Shown one piece after another: positions 1-9,171 of a DNA stretch of 64,000 bases. The DNA is from Massilia sp. TS11. Its GTDB lineage: Bacteria; Pseudomonadota; Gammaproteobacteria; Burkholderiales; Burkholderiaceae_D. Under the pieces are notes generated by a model. It worked only from the letters and a program-made list of their open reading frames with translations, was not told the origin of the DNA and made no database searches. Where the stretch lies: assembly GCF_022012445.1 (NCBI RefSeq), contig NZ_JAKLTS010000001.1, positions 62,001 to 126,000 on the forward strand, given 5' to 3'. The translations under genes and the position numbers were made by a program. The number at the start of each line of letters is the position of its first letter. The first letter of the stretch is position 1.

Positions 1-10
1 CCTGACCCCG

Positions 11-46
11 AAAAAAAACGCTGCCGGCTTGCGCGGGCAGCGTTGG
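11..46 (-). terminator. Rho-independent terminator of the tonB-exb-TPR operon
   Basis: On the minus strand a 9-bp perfect stem (AACGCTGCC / GGCAGCGTT, plus-strand arms 17-25 and 36-44) is followed directly by a run of T residues (plus-strand A run 11-18). It lies 16 bases past the stop of the TPR gene, so it should end the operon running leftwards. Confidence 0.85.
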
Positions 47-62
47 CTGGGGGCAGGGCGGT

Positions 63-1301
63 TTAGCCGCTGATGCCGCGGTTGGCGGCCATCACCCAGT
101 AACGGGCCAGAGCGGCCGAACCGTCGTTGCCACCGACCGATTTCCAGGTCGAGATGGCCTGGGCTTTCTTGCCCGCGACGTTGTAGGCGATGCCCAGGTG
201 CAGCTTGGCTTCGTCCGGATACTTCATGCCGCCCGCTTTGATGGCGTTTTCCATCATCGTCAGGCCTTCCTGGGTCTTGCCGGCCCAGACCAGCTGGTAG
301 CCGAGGGCCGCCAGGCCGTCGTTGTCCTTCTGCTTCTCGAGCGAAGCCTGGAGGGTGGCGACGTTCTTGGCGTTTTCTGCCACGTTCTTCTCGGCCAGGG
401 CCTTCAGACGCTCGTGACGCTGGGCGTCGGCACCGCTGCCGAGCAGACCGGATTTGAAGCCCTTGTCGATCACCTTGACGGCTTCGGCGTTGGCGCCCGA
501 CTGGATCACCAGCTGGCCCATTTCCAGGTATTCCGACGGCTTCTTCAGCAGGCCATTGGCGAATTTCAGACGGTACACGTCCACGGCCAGGCGGCTCGAG
601 AAGTTCTTGTCGGCCTGCACGCGCTGCAGCAGGTCGGTCCAGACTTCGGTGGTCGGGTAGGCCGAGGCCAGGCGCTCGATGGTCTTCACATAGCCAGCCT
701 TGTCGCCGGTTTTGTTCTGCAGGTTGGCCAGCTGGGTCAGATTGTCCTTGGACGGGGTACGGCCGGCTTTCTCATCGGCCGAGATGTCCTGCTGGATTTC
801 CTTCATGGCTTCCGCGGTCTTGCCCATCGCGATCAGGTTCTGGATCAGGTAGACACGCATCTTCGGATCGTTCGACTTGGCAATGGCGGCATTGGCCTTG
901 TCGTAGGCCTTCATGCGGGTGTAGATCCCGATCAGGCCTTCATTGAATTTGGAGGCTTCGTCTTTCGACAGCTTGCCCGAGCTGAGCAGGGCTTCGAAAG
1001 CCTTGGCAGCTTGTTCGTTGTCGCCGGCAGCGGCAGCGGCGGCGGCGCGCGTGCGCTCGATCAGGTAGACCTCGTTCGGGGTCTTACCACCAACGCTATC
1101 GAGTTCGCGCAGCTTGGCCAGGGCTTCCTTGTGCTTGTTGGCCTTCATCAGCTTTTGCGCTTCCGTCAGCGGGCCGCCGATTTCCGGGCGCACCGATTCG
1201 GCAGCGATGGCGACAGAACCCAGACCCACGATCGGGGCAGCGGCGGTGAAGCCGAGGGCGGCGAGGGCGAAGCTCAGTTGCGCGAGGCGAATTTTATTCA
1301 T
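63..1301 (-). CDS. Periplasmic tetratricopeptide-repeat protein, last gene of the tonB operon
   Basis: The 412-residue product starts at the ATG at 1301, which opens a clear signal peptide (MNKIRLAQLSFALAALGF, then an AIA-AES type cleavage region) with a purine-rich stretch upstream. An in-frame ATG 22 codons earlier gives a poor N-terminus. The mature protein is alpha-helical with degenerate TPR-like units, for example LMKANKHKEALAKLREL near residue 50 and KAYDKANAAIAKSND later. The gene follows exbD by about 70 bases and ends at a terminator, so it belongs to the tonB-exbB-exbD-exbD transcript. TPR proteins in this position are known beside TonB systems in beta- and gamma-proteobacteria; a role in scaffolding or in coupling the TonB complex is inference. 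No catalytic motif is visible. Confidence 0.85.
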   Translation of the reverse strand: MNKIRLAQLSFALAALGFTAAAPIVGLGSVAIAAESVRPEIGGPLTEAQKLMKANKHKEALAKLRELDSVGGKTPNEVYLIERTRAAAAAAAGDNEQAAKAFEALLSSGKLSKDEASKFNEGLIGIYTRMKAYDKANAAIAKSNDPKMRVYLIQNLIAMGKTAEAMKEIQQDISADEKAGRTPSKDNLTQLANLQNKTGDKAGYVKTIERLASAYPTTEVWTDLLQRVQADKNFSSRLAVDVYRLKFANGLLKKPSEYLEMGQLVIQSGANAEAVKVIDKGFKSGLLGSGADAQRHERLKALAEKNVAENAKNVATLQASLEKQKDNDGLAALGYQLVWAGKTQEGLTMMENAIKAGGMKYPDEAKLHLGIAYNVAGKKAQAISTWKSVGGNDGSAALARYWVMAANRGISG

Positions 1302-1371
1302 GGAAAAAACTCTTTCTTTCAAATGCGAAATAGGCAGGATAGCCTGCCTATTTCGGATGCGGAACACCGGA

Positions 1372-1806
1372 TTACTGGAACTGCTCGTTACCGATCATAC
1401 CGATCTTGGCGACACCCAGACGCTGGGCCGAAGCCATCACGCCTGCCACCACCTTGTACGGCACCAGCTTGTTCGGACGGACATGCACTTCCGGCTGGTC
1501 TTTCTCGGTGATGGCGCCGACTTGGGCCATCTTCGCTTCCAGCGCCTGACGGTTCGGGATCACCTGGTTGTCCCAGGAAATCGTACCGTCGAAGTCCACG
1601 TCAATCGTCACCACGACCGGCTCAACGGTCGACGGCGGCGGGGTGCCAACCGGCATGTTCAGGTTCACCGAGTGGTTTTGTTTCGGGATAGTGATGATCA
1701 GCAGAATGATCAGAACCAACAGGACGTCGATCATCGGCGTCATGTTCATTTCCATCATCGGTTCCGGCTCGCTGCCACCGCCCCCCTGGGGCACACTCAT
1801 ACTCAT
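1372..1806 (-). CDS. exbD: ExbD/TolR-family biopolymer transport protein (second copy)
   Basis: This 144-residue protein is an inner-membrane component of the proton-driven energiser that powers TonB. It has the ExbD layout: a short cytoplasmic N-terminus, one transmembrane helix following MNMTPMIDVLLVLIILL, and a periplasmic domain. The aspartate in TPMIDVLLVL is the conserved membrane residue used in proton translocation. The start at 1806 is chosen because AAGGA sits about 7 bases upstream; longer in-frame starts lack this. It lies 62 bases downstream of another exbD. Two different ExbD proteins with one ExbB is a known arrangement in Xanthomonas and several Burkholderiales, where the second copy is not always needed for iron uptake. 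A Gly-Gly-rich patch precedes the helix. Confidence 0.93.
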   Translation of the reverse strand: MSMSVPQGGGGSEPEPMMEMNMTPMIDVLLVLIILLIITIPKQNHSVNLNMPVGTPPPSTVEPVVVTIDVDFDGTISWDNQVIPNRQALEAKMAQVGAITEKDQPEVHVRPNKLVPYKVVAGVMASAQRLGVAKIGMIGNEQFQ

Positions 1807-1868
1807 GCTAAATCCTTCGAAATTTTGACGGATGCGGGGGAGGGGACTCCCCCGCGGCACTGACAGGA

Positions 1869-2297
1869 TTAACCCTTATCAGGCGGTTCCGTGATGAAGC
1901 CAACCCGCTGGATGCCAGCACGCTGCGCCGTGTAGATCACCTTACCGATGAACTCATAACGCGTGTCCTGGTCGCCGCGCACGTGCACGACGGGTTGCGG
2001 AACCTTCACCGATTCCTTCTTGAGGAACTCGAACAGTTCGTTCGTGTCCGCAAGACGCTTCTGGTTCCACCAGAATTCGCCATCTTTGTTCACAACAATG
2101 TTGACGTCTTCAGGCGTGGTCTTGACCACCTGGTTGACCTCTTGCGGCAGATTGATCTTTTGCAGCTTGAGGACGACCGGGCTGGTAATCAGAAAGATGA
2201 TCAGCAGAACCAACATGATGTCCACGAGGGGCGTCGTGTTGATCTCTGAATTCAGCTGATCCTCACCTCCGCTTTCGGAGCCGACGGACATCGACAT
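1869..2297 (-). CDS. exbD: ExbD/TolR-family biopolymer transport protein (first copy)
   Basis: This 142-residue protein has the ExbD topology: a cytoplasmic tail, one transmembrane helix containing the conserved aspartate (INTTPLVDIMLVLLIIFLI), and a periplasmic domain of about 95 residues. With ExbB it forms the proton channel that energises TonB. It starts 3 bases after the exbB stop codon, so the two are probably translationally coupled; AAGG lies just upstream of the ATG. It is related to but clearly distinct from the second ExbD downstream: the periplasmic domains differ strongly while the membrane helices match, which suggests specialisation rather than recent duplication. Confidence 0.94.
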   Translation of the reverse strand: MSMSVGSESGGEDQLNSEINTTPLVDIMLVLLIIFLITSPVVLKLQKINLPQEVNQVVKTTPEDVNIVVNKDGEFWWNQKRLADTNELFEFLKKESVKVPQPVVHVRGDQDTRYEFIGKVIYTAQRAGIQRVGFITEPPDKG

Positions 2298-2300
2298 AAT

Positions 2301-3170
2301 TTAGCCTTTTTTGCCAGTAGCGGTCGACATGGCGCCGGACACCAGCACCGAGTGCACGTCAGCCGAGAAGGAACGCACGTCTTCCATGCAGGTCTTGTTA
2401 CGACGCACCAGCCAGTTGTAACCCAGCACGGCCGGCACAGCGACCAGCAGACCGAAGGCGGTCATGATCAGGGCTTCACCCACCGGGCCGGCCACTTTGT
2501 CGATCGAGGCGTTACCGGTCATACCGATGTTGGTCAGTGCGCCGTAAATACCGATCACGGTACCGAACAGACCGATGAACGGTGCGGTCGAACCGACGGT
2601 GGCCAGGAAGGACAGGCCGTCTTGCAGGCGCGACTGGACTTTGTCCACAGCGCGCTGGATCGACATCGTCACCCAGGTCGACAGATCGATCTGTTCGAGC
2701 AGGGCGCCGTCGTGATGAGCGATGGCTTTGGTGCCGGTTTCAGCGATGAAGCGGAACGGCGAGCCAGCCGACAGGGTGGCGGTGCCAGCCTGGATCGAAG
2801 CGGCTTTCCAGAACTTGGCCTGGGTTTCTTTCGACTGCTTCATGATCTTGGCCTGGTCGATCAGTTTGGTGACGATGATGTACCAGGAGCCGATCGACAT
2901 GATCGACAGAATGATCACGGTGCCTTTGGCGACCGGGCCCGAGTTCCAGGCGGCGGCGATGCCGTACGGGTTTTCCACTTCTTGCTTTTCTTCGGCTTTC
3001 ATGGCCGGTGCTGCAGCAGGAGCGTCAGCAGGTGCGCTTGCCGCCGGAGCCGAGGCAGCAGCCGAGGCCGGCTCTTCGGCGAAGGCCGGGCTGGACACCA
3101 GCGCTGCGACCGCCGACACCGAGAACAGGACAGCCGCCAGGACAGCGGACAAACGGGTATTCTTAAACAT
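2301..3170 (-). CDS. exbB: ExbB/TolQ/MotA-family proton channel subunit with signal peptide
   Basis: This 289-residue protein is longer than minimal ExbB because of an N-terminal signal peptide (ending near SSPAFAEE) and an Ala/Pro-rich periplasmic stretch of about 40 residues. Three transmembrane segments follow: around IILSIMSIGSWYIIV, FLATVGSTAPFIGLFGTVIGI and ALIMTAFGLLVAVPAVLGYNW. The segment STAPFIGLFGTVIGIYGA is the family signature of the MotA/TolQ/ExbB domain. It is the pentameric inner-membrane channel that couples proton flow to TonB. It is the second gene of the operon, about 100 bases after tonB. ExbB proteins with a cleavable leader and a Pro/Ala spacer are usual in Oxalobacteraceae and Xanthomonadaceae. 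Confidence 0.95.
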   Translation of the reverse strand: MFKNTRLSAVLAAVLFSVSAVAALVSSPAFAEEPASAAASAPAASAPADAPAAAPAMKAEEKQEVENPYGIAAAWNSGPVAKGTVIILSIMSIGSWYIIVTKLIDQAKIMKQSKETQAKFWKAASIQAGTATLSAGSPFRFIAETGTKAIAHHDGALLEQIDLSTWVTMSIQRAVDKVQSRLQDGLSFLATVGSTAPFIGLFGTVIGIYGALTNIGMTGNASIDKVAGPVGEALIMTAFGLLVAVPAVLGYNWLVRRNKTCMEDVRSFSADVHSVLVSGAMSTATGKKG

Positions 3171-3269
3171 GCTTCCTCCAAAAAATTTAAAGAATCAGTT
3201 CGCTGAACTACAGGAGATAGACAACGAATTCACTACCAAAAGGAAGCGGTGGATCGCACCGCCTCGATT

Positions 3270-3923
3270 TTATTCCAGCGTCCAGACGTACTGCATCTGA
3301 CTCCAGGACTGCTCTGCCTTACCATCCGTCGTGCCAGGTTTGAACTTGCACTTCGAAATACCTACGACAGCGGCTTTATCCAGATCGCGGAAACCCGAGG
3401 ATTTCACGATTTGGGCTTCCACCACGCGACCGTCGACACCGATCAGGAACTTCAGCGTCACGGTACCCGTTTCTTCATTCCGCAGCGAGGACTTCGGCCA
3501 TTCCGGCTTGGCGCAGGTGCTGAAGTCGACGACGGCCGGGATATGCACCGGGGCGGTCGATTTCGGGGCCGGGGTCGGCTGCGGCAGCGATTTCTGGATT
3601 TCCGTCGTGGCCGGGCGCTGGCTCGTCGTCTGCGAGATGGTGTTCTGCACCGGCGGCGGGTTGGCGACCTGGACTTCAACCGGCGGGATGAAGGGCGGAG
3701 GCGGCGCCTTGGTTTCCGGCGGCGGCGGCGGCGGCGGCACTTCCTTCGGCGGCGGCGGTTTCACCTCCTCGATGATCTTCGTCTCGACCTCTTCCTTTAG
3801 CTTGGCCACCATGCGTTTGCCAAGACCGCTGACAATGCCGTAGCCCACGATAATGTGGAAGATGATGACGATGGTAATGCCCGTCATATTCTTCTTCGGG
3901 GCTTTGTCATGCGTAAAATCCAT
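3270..3923 (-). CDS. tonB: TonB energy transducer
   Basis: This 217-residue protein has classical TonB architecture: a short cytoplasmic N-terminus, one transmembrane anchor (residues about 13-35, starting TGITIVIIFHIIVGYG), a proline-rich periplasmic spacer dominated by PPPPKEV and PPPPPPPET repeats (residues about 55-80), and a C-terminal TonB domain containing GTVTLKFLIGVDGRV and SSGFRDLDKAA. It transmits energy from ExbB-ExbD to outer-membrane receptors for siderophores, vitamins or glycans. GGAGAG lies about 8 bases upstream of the ATG. It is the first gene of the operon; a promoter candidate lies about 90 bases upstream. The spacer uses long runs of CCG codons, which produce GGC/GGCGG tracts on the plus strand. 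Confidence 0.96.
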   Translation of the reverse strand: MDFTHDKAPKKNMTGITIVIIFHIIVGYGIVSGLGKRMVAKLKEEVETKIIEEVKPPPPKEVPPPPPPPETKAPPPPFIPPVEVQVANPPPVQNTISQTTSQRPATTEIQKSLPQPTPAPKSTAPVHIPAVVDFSTCAKPEWPKSSLRNEETGTVTLKFLIGVDGRVVEAQIVKSSGFRDLDKAAVVGISKCKFKPGTTDGKAEQSWSQMQYVWTLE

Positions 3924-4390
3924 GCGTGCTCTCTCCAGTACCTACTCTCTGTGTTGCTAGTCACCCCACAAACACGACAAAAAAACTGGCCGCATCAGGG
4001 ACATCGGCGAATTATACCTACGAATTCTTTTTTTCACAGCCATTTTTGACATCAAAAATCCCGTGATTGCCCTATAACACAAGGCTTTCTGGCGATTCCT
4101 GTAATCAAAAAAACAAGCAAAAAAATCACGCTTCTGAAGCAAATTTTTGGCAGGTCGCCAAAATTGCGCCGTTCACGCTGATCCGAATAATTTAATTCGA
4201 GCCACTTATGTTATCGCAAAATTTGATTGTGCACATTCGCAGAATCGATATCCACTTCATCTTCCGTATGCGTCAAGCCGGCCGGGGCCGATTGGACGCA
4301 AGAAAGACGGCGCCTGGGCAGGGCACCGTGTGCGGGCTATAAGCATAGCAGATATCAGGTATTAGAACTTCGATATGTATGTGAAATAAT
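3924..4390. promoter_or_regulatory. Upstream region of tonB, with a minus-strand -10 element
   Basis: This AT-rich gap of 467 bases separates tonB from spoVR. On the minus strand a perfect TATAAT lies at plus coordinates 4011-4016, which would give a leader of about 80 bases before tonB; the matching -35 (CTGTGA at 17-bp spacing) is weak. An imperfect palindrome CGAAT-AATTTA-ATTCG lies near 4184-4199. I looked for a 19-bp Fur box and did not find a convincing one. The short open frames here have no coding character. Downstream of spoVR no hairpin with a T tract was identified. Confidence 0.45.
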
Positions 4391-5917
4391 TTACGCGCGA
4401 TTGCGTTTTTCACGTTTACATTCGATGCAGCTGACGACATTCCCTGAGGGATCAACGGTTTCCAAGCGGACATCAAAGCCCCACAGCCGGGCGACGTGCT
4501 TGAGCACTTCATTGGCCTGCTGATTGAGCGGCCGGCGCTGGAACTGGGTGTGCCGCAAGCAGAGCGCGCGGTCGTCGTTGCGGTTGACCGACCACACCTG
4601 GATATTCGGCTCGCGGTTGCCGAGGTTGTACTGGTCGGCCAGCTGCTGGCGCACATAGCGGTAGCCGGCCTCGTCGTGGATGGCTGAGACCGTCAGCTTG
4701 TCGCTGCGGTCGTCGTCGAGCACCGAGAAGAAGTGGAATTCGCGGATCAGTTTGGGCGACAGGAACTGGGCGATGAAGCTCTCATCCTTATAGTTGCGCA
4801 TCGCGAAGTCGAGCGCCGTCAGCCAGTCCTTGCCGGCCAGGTCGGGGAACCAGGCGCGGTCTTCGGGCGTCGGCTGTTCGCAGATGCGGCGGATGTCGCT
4901 CATCATCGCGAACCCGAGCGCATACGGATTGATGCCGTTGTAATAGGGGCTGTTGACGGGCGGCTGATAGATGACATTGGTGTGACTTTGCAGGAATTCC
5001 AGCATGAAGCCGTCGCCGACGATGCCTTCTGCATAGAGCTGCTGCAAAATCGTGTAGTGCCAGAACGTGGCCCAGCCTTCATTCATCACCTGGGTCTGGC
5101 GCTGCGGATAGAAGTACTGCGAGATCTTGCGCGAAATGCGGATCACCTCGCGCTGCCAGGGCTCGAGCAGGGGCGCATACTTTTCTATGAAGTAAAGAAC
5201 ATTTTCTTCAGGCTCGGGCGGGAAGCGTTTGACCTCCAGCGGGCTGATCGCTTCTTCGCGGCGCGGAATCGTGCGCCACAATTCATTGACTTGCGATTGC
5301 AGGTATTCCTCGCGTTCCTTCAGGCGCGCGCGTTCCTGCTGCAGCGAGAGCCGGGCCGGGCGCTTGTAGCGGTCCACCCCGAGGTTCTGCAGCGCATGGC
5401 AGGAGTCGAGCAGTTCCTCGACGGCGTCGATCCCATAGCGCTGTTCGCATTCGGCGATGTAGTTCTTGGCAAAGACCATGTAGTCGACAATGGCTTCCGC
5501 ATCCGTCCAGGTGCGGAACAGGTAATTGCCTTTGAAGAAGGAGTTGTGCCCATAAGCAGCATGGGCGATCACCAGGGCCTGCATCGCCAGGCTGTTCTCT
5601 TCCATCAGATAGGCGATGCAGGGATTGGAGTTGATCACGATCTCGTAGGCCAGGCCCATCTGACCGCGTTTATAGCTTTTCTCGGTGCTGAGAAAGTGCT
5701 TGCCAAACGACCAGTGGTGATACGACACCGGCATGCCGACCGAGGCATAGGCGTCCATCATCTGTTCGGCCGTGATGATCTCGAGCTGATTGGGATAGGT
5801 GTCCAGGCGGAAGGCCTTGGCCACGCGGCGGATTTCTTCATGCGCCTGCTCGATCAGGTCGAAAGTCCATTCCGACTGTTCGGGCAGGGCGCGCGGATTG
5901 GCAGGGTCTCGGGGCAT
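4391..5917 (-). CDS. ycgB: SpoVR family protein (YcgB-like)
   Basis: This 508-residue protein matches the length of E. coli YcgB (about 510). The start at 5917 is preferred because it falls 5 bases after the stop of the upstream yeaH; the frame is open further upstream but reads as shadow sequence there. Recognisable family stretches include WTFDLIEQAHEEIRRVAKAF at the N-terminus, YHHWSFGKHFL, VINSNPCIAYLMEENSLAMQ, AHAAYGHNSFFKGNYLF and NEGWATFWHYTILQ. The conserved His/Glu/Asn motifs suggest a metal- or nucleotide-related activity, but no biochemical function is established. SpoVR affects cortex formation in Bacillus; in non-sporulating bacteria it co-occurs with YeaH and PrkA, as here, and is linked to starvation and nitrogen stress. 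Confidence 0.93.
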   Translation of the reverse strand: MPRDPANPRALPEQSEWTFDLIEQAHEEIRRVAKAFRLDTYPNQLEIITAEQMMDAYASVGMPVSYHHWSFGKHFLSTEKSYKRGQMGLAYEIVINSNPCIAYLMEENSLAMQALVIAHAAYGHNSFFKGNYLFRTWTDAEAIVDYMVFAKNYIAECEQRYGIDAVEELLDSCHALQNLGVDRYKRPARLSLQQERARLKEREEYLQSQVNELWRTIPRREEAISPLEVKRFPPEPEENVLYFIEKYAPLLEPWQREVIRISRKISQYFYPQRQTQVMNEGWATFWHYTILQQLYAEGIVGDGFMLEFLQSHTNVIYQPPVNSPYYNGINPYALGFAMMSDIRRICEQPTPEDRAWFPDLAGKDWLTALDFAMRNYKDESFIAQFLSPKLIREFHFFSVLDDDRSDKLTVSAIHDEAGYRYVRQQLADQYNLGNREPNIQVWSVNRNDDRALCLRHTQFQRRPLNQQANEVLKHVARLWGFDVRLETVDPSGNVVSCIECKREKRNRA

Positions 5918-5922
5918 GGCGC

Positions 5923-7194
5923 TTATTTCGGCTGTTTTTTGAACAGTTCGCGAAACACCGGATAGATGTCGGCCGGTGTCACGATCTTCTGCATCGCAAA
6001 GTTGGCGAATTGCTCCTGCACTTCGCTGTACTGCTCCCACAGGTTCTGCGGCGGGCCGTCGGTGATTTCGACATAGGTGTAGTACTGGACCTTTGGCATG
6101 ATCTGATTGCTCAGGATCTGGCGGCACAGCACCGAGTCATTGTCCCAGTTGTCGCCATCCGAGGCCTGGGCCACATAGCTGTTCCAGTCGCCCTGGCCGA
6201 AGCGCTCGTCCATGATCTTGGCCAGCAGATGCAGGGCCGAGGACACGACCGTGCCGCCCGATTCGCGCGAATGGAAGAACTCGTCTTCGGTGACTTCCTG
6301 CGCGGCCGTGTGGTGGCGGATGAAGACCACCTCGATCTTGTCGTACACGCGTTTCAGGAACAGATAGAGCAGGATGAAGAAGCGCTTGGCCGTGTCCTTG
6401 CGGCTCTCATCCATCGAGCCCGAGACGTCCATGATGCAAAACATCACGGCCTGGGTCATGGGCTTGGGCACCTTGATGCGGTTGCTGTAGCGCAGGTCGA
6501 ACGGATCGATGAAGGGAATCGCGTGCAGGCGCATGCGCAGATGGTGGATCTGCTGGCGCAGGCTTTGCACGCGCTCGTCTGTTTCCTCGACCTGCTCGTC
6601 GAGCAGATCGAGCAGGGCCTGCTCGGCCTCGGCCAGGGCCTTGCGCGGCCGGCCGCCGACGGCGATGCGGCGGCCGAGCGCGCCGCGCAGCGAGCGCAGC
6701 ACGTGGATATTCGAGGGCGTGCCCGAGATGTTGTAGCCGGCACGCTGGCTTTTCAGATCGGTAGTGGCGGTCAGCTGGGTTTTGACCATATTCGGCAATT
6801 CGAGGTCTTCGAAGAAGTAATTCATGAATTCCTCGCGCGAGAGCTCGAAGATGAAATCGTCCTCGCTGGTTTCCTCGCTATTGCCGGCGCGCCCGCGGCC
6901 GGAACCGCCGCCGCCGCCTTTCGGTCGCGGAATCTGGTCACCCTTCTGGTATTCGGTATTGCCCGGGCTGACCACTTCCCAGACGCCGCCGCGCGCGTGG
7001 CCAAAGCGCGGCTCATTCACGTCCTTCACCGGGATCGAGACCTTTTCGCCGTTCTCGATATCGGTGATCGAACGTCCCTTGATGGCGCGCCCGACCGCGT
7101 CTTTGATCTGGTTCTTATAGCGCCGCAAGAACCGTTCGCGGTTGATGGCCGACTTGTTCTTGCCCTGCAAGCGCCGGTCGATAAGGTAGGTCAC
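5923..7194 (-). CDS. yeaH: YeaH/YhbH family (DUF444) von Willebrand-like protein
   Basis: This roughly 423-residue protein closely follows E. coli YeaH: it begins with TYLIDRRLQGKNKSAINRER, has a Gly-rich segment (RPKGGGGGSGRGRAG) near residue 100, then a von Willebrand factor A-like region with the metal-binding MFCIMDVSGSMDES and the later EITDGPPQNLW. The most likely start is the GTG at 7194, preceded by GGGAGG; an ATG 12 bases earlier (7206) lacks a good ribosome-binding site but is possible. It lies between prkA (2 codons apart from the nearest upstream frame end) and spoVR and is presumably co-transcribed with them. YeaH is thought to act with the PrkA/YeaG kinase during starvation; the mechanism is unknown. 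Confidence 0.92.
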   Translation of the reverse strand: MTYLIDRRLQGKNKSAINRERFLRRYKNQIKDAVGRAIKGRSITDIENGEKVSIPVKDVNEPRFGHARGGVWEVVSPGNTEYQKGDQIPRPKGGGGGSGRGRAGNSEETSEDDFIFELSREEFMNYFFEDLELPNMVKTQLTATTDLKSQRAGYNISGTPSNIHVLRSLRGALGRRIAVGGRPRKALAEAEQALLDLLDEQVEETDERVQSLRQQIHHLRMRLHAIPFIDPFDLRYSNRIKVPKPMTQAVMFCIMDVSGSMDESRKDTAKRFFILLYLFLKRVYDKIEVVFIRHHTAAQEVTEDEFFHSRESGGTVVSSALHLLAKIMDERFGQGDWNSYVAQASDGDNWDNDSVLCRQILSNQIMPKVQYYTYVEITDGPPQNLWEQYSEVQEQFANFAMQKIVTPADIYPVFRELFKKQPK

Positions 7195-7248
7195 TGCGCC
7201 TCCCATACAAAACAGGGGAAGGCGGGGCACGCGGCCCCGCGTCACGGC

Positions 7249-9171
7249 TTAGGAGGACTTGCGCACGCGCAGGTACCACTCGCACAGCAGGCGCACCTGC
7301 TTGGCCGTGTATCCCTTTTCCACCATGCGCGCCACAAAGTCGGCGTGCTTGGTCGCTTCTTCGGAGCTGGCCTTGGCATTGAACGAAATCACCGGCAGCA
7401 ATTCCTCGGTATTCGAGAACATCTTCTTCTCGATCACCGTGCGGAATTTTTCATAGCTGGTCCAGGACGGGTTCTTGCCGCCATTCGTGGCCCGTGCACG
7501 CAAAGCGAAATTGACGATCTCGTTGCGGAAGTCCTTGGGATTCGAGATCCCGGCCGGCTTCTCGATTTTTTCGAGCTCGGCATTGAGGGCTTCGCGGTCG
7601 AAGGATTCGCCGGTATCGGGATCGCGGAATTCCTGATCCTGGATCCAGAAATCGGCGAAGGTCACATAGCGGTCGAAGATGTTCTGGCCGTATTCGGAAT
7701 AGCTTTCCAGATAGGCGGTCTGAATTTCCTTGCCGATGAAATCGACATAACGCTGCGCGAGGTGCTCCTTGATATAGGAGATGTACTTCTGTTCGGTCTC
7801 GGGCGGGAATTGCTCGCGTTCGACCTGCTGTTCGAGCACGTACAGCAGATGGACTGGATTGGCCGCCACTTCGGTGTTATCGAAGTTGAAGACCTTGGAC
7901 AGGATCTTGAAGGCAAACCGGGTCGACAGGCCGGCCATGCCTTCATCGACGCCGGCGTAATCCTGGTATTCGTGGATCGACTTGGCCTTGGGATCGGTGT
8001 CCTTGAGGTTTTCGCCATCGTAGACCAGCATCTTGCTGAAGATGCTCGAATTCTCGGGCTCCTTCAGGCGCGAGAGCACGGCGAATTGCGCCATCATCTT
8101 CAAGGTGCCCGGCGCGCATGGCGCCTTGGACAGCGAGGAATTGCGCAGCAGCTTGTCGTAGATGCGGATTTCGTCATTGACGCGCAGGCAGTAGGGCACC
8201 TTGACGATGTAGATGCGGTCGAGGAAGGCCTCGTTATTGCGGTTGTTGCGGAAGGTCTTCCATTCCGATTCGTTCGAGTGGGCCAGAATGATGCCCTCGA
8301 AGGGAATCGCACCAAAGCCCTCGGTCCCCTTGTAATTGCCTTCCTGGGTGGCCGTCAGCAGCGGGTGCAGCACCTTGATCGGCGCCTTGAACATTTCGAC
8401 GAATTCCATCAGGCCCTGATTGGCCAGGCACAGGCCGCCCGAATAGCTGTAGGCGTCCGGATCGTCCTGGGCATAGTCTTCGAGTTTGCGGATATCGACC
8501 TTGCCGACCAGGGAGGAAATGTCCTGGTTGTTTTCATCGCCCGGTTCCGTTTTCGAAATGGCGATCTGGCGCAGCACCGAGGGATAGCGTTTGACGACGC
8601 GGAATTTGGTGATGTCGCCGCCGTATTCCTGCAGGCGCTTGACGGCCCAGGGGCTGGGAATGCTGCGCAGATAGCGGCGCGGAATGCCGTAGTCTTCTTC
8701 GAGAATCTTGCCGTCCTCGTCCTCATTGAACAGGCCGAGCGGCGATTCGTTCACGGGCGAGCCCTTGAGGCAGAAGAAGGGCACTTCCTCCATCAGGGAT
8801 TTGAGTTTCTCCGCGATCGAGGATTTGCCGCCGCCCACAGGGCCGAGCAGATACAGAATCTGCTTGCGTTCTTCGAGGCCCTGGGCCGCATGGCGGAAGT
8901 AGGAAACGACCTGTTCGATGACCTCCTCGCAGCCATAGAAATCGCGGAAGGCGGGGTAGAGCTTGATGACTTTGTTGGAAAAAATGCGGGACAGGCGGGT
9001 GTCGGTACGGGTATCGACCAGAGTCGGTTCGCCGATGGCGGCAAGCATACGTTCAGGCGCGGAGGCATAGGTCAAAGGGTCTTTCTTGCACAAGGCAAGG
9101 TACTCCGACAGGGAGTACTCCTCTTCGCGATGACGCTCATAACGCGCTGCGTAGTTGTCGAAGATGGTCAT
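7249..9171 (-). CDS. prkA: PrkA family serine protein kinase / AAA+ protein
   Basis: This 640-residue protein matches E. coli YeaG and Bacillus PrkA. It has an AAA+ module with Walker A LLGPVGGGKSSIAEKLKSL near residue 100, and a C-terminal PrkA domain. Other family stretches are NESPLGLFNEDEDGKILEED, FGAIPFEGIILAHSNESEW and FRNNRNNEAFLDRIYIVKVP. AGGA lies about 8 bases before the ATG. It is first in the prkA-yeaH-spoVR cluster. PrkA proteins are reported both as Ser/Thr kinases and, in Bacillus, as AAA+ proteases; which applies here cannot be decided from sequence. Expression in enterobacteria depends on starvation sigma factors; no sigma-54 type site was recognised upstream here. Confidence 0.95.
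   Translation of the reverse strand: MTIFDNYAARYERHREEEYSLSEYLALCKKDPLTYASAPERMLAAIGEPTLVDTRTDTRLSRIFSNKVIKLYPAFRDFYGCEEVIEQVVSYFRHAAQGLEERKQILYLLGPVGGGKSSIAEKLKSLMEEVPFFCLKGSPVNESPLGLFNEDEDGKILEEDYGIPRRYLRSIPSPWAVKRLQEYGGDITKFRVVKRYPSVLRQIAISKTEPGDENNQDISSLVGKVDIRKLEDYAQDDPDAYSYSGGLCLANQGLMEFVEMFKAPIKVLHPLLTATQEGNYKGTEGFGAIPFEGIILAHSNESEWKTFRNNRNNEAFLDRIYIVKVPYCLRVNDEIRIYDKLLRNSSLSKAPCAPGTLKMMAQFAVLSRLKEPENSSIFSKMLVYDGENLKDTDPKAKSIHEYQDYAGVDEGMAGLSTRFAFKILSKVFNFDNTEVAANPVHLLYVLEQQVEREQFPPETEQKYISYIKEHLAQRYVDFIGKEIQTAYLESYSEYGQNIFDRYVTFADFWIQDQEFRDPDTGESFDREALNAELEKIEKPAGISNPKDFRNEIVNFALRARATNGGKNPSWTSYEKFRTVIEKKMFSNTEELLPVISFNAKASSEEATKHADFVARMVEKGYTAKQVRLLCEWYLRVRKSS

Noticed and set aside
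3924..4390. Fur box expected upstream of tonB
   Set aside because: No stretch close to the 19-bp GATAATGATAATCATTATC consensus was found on either strand.
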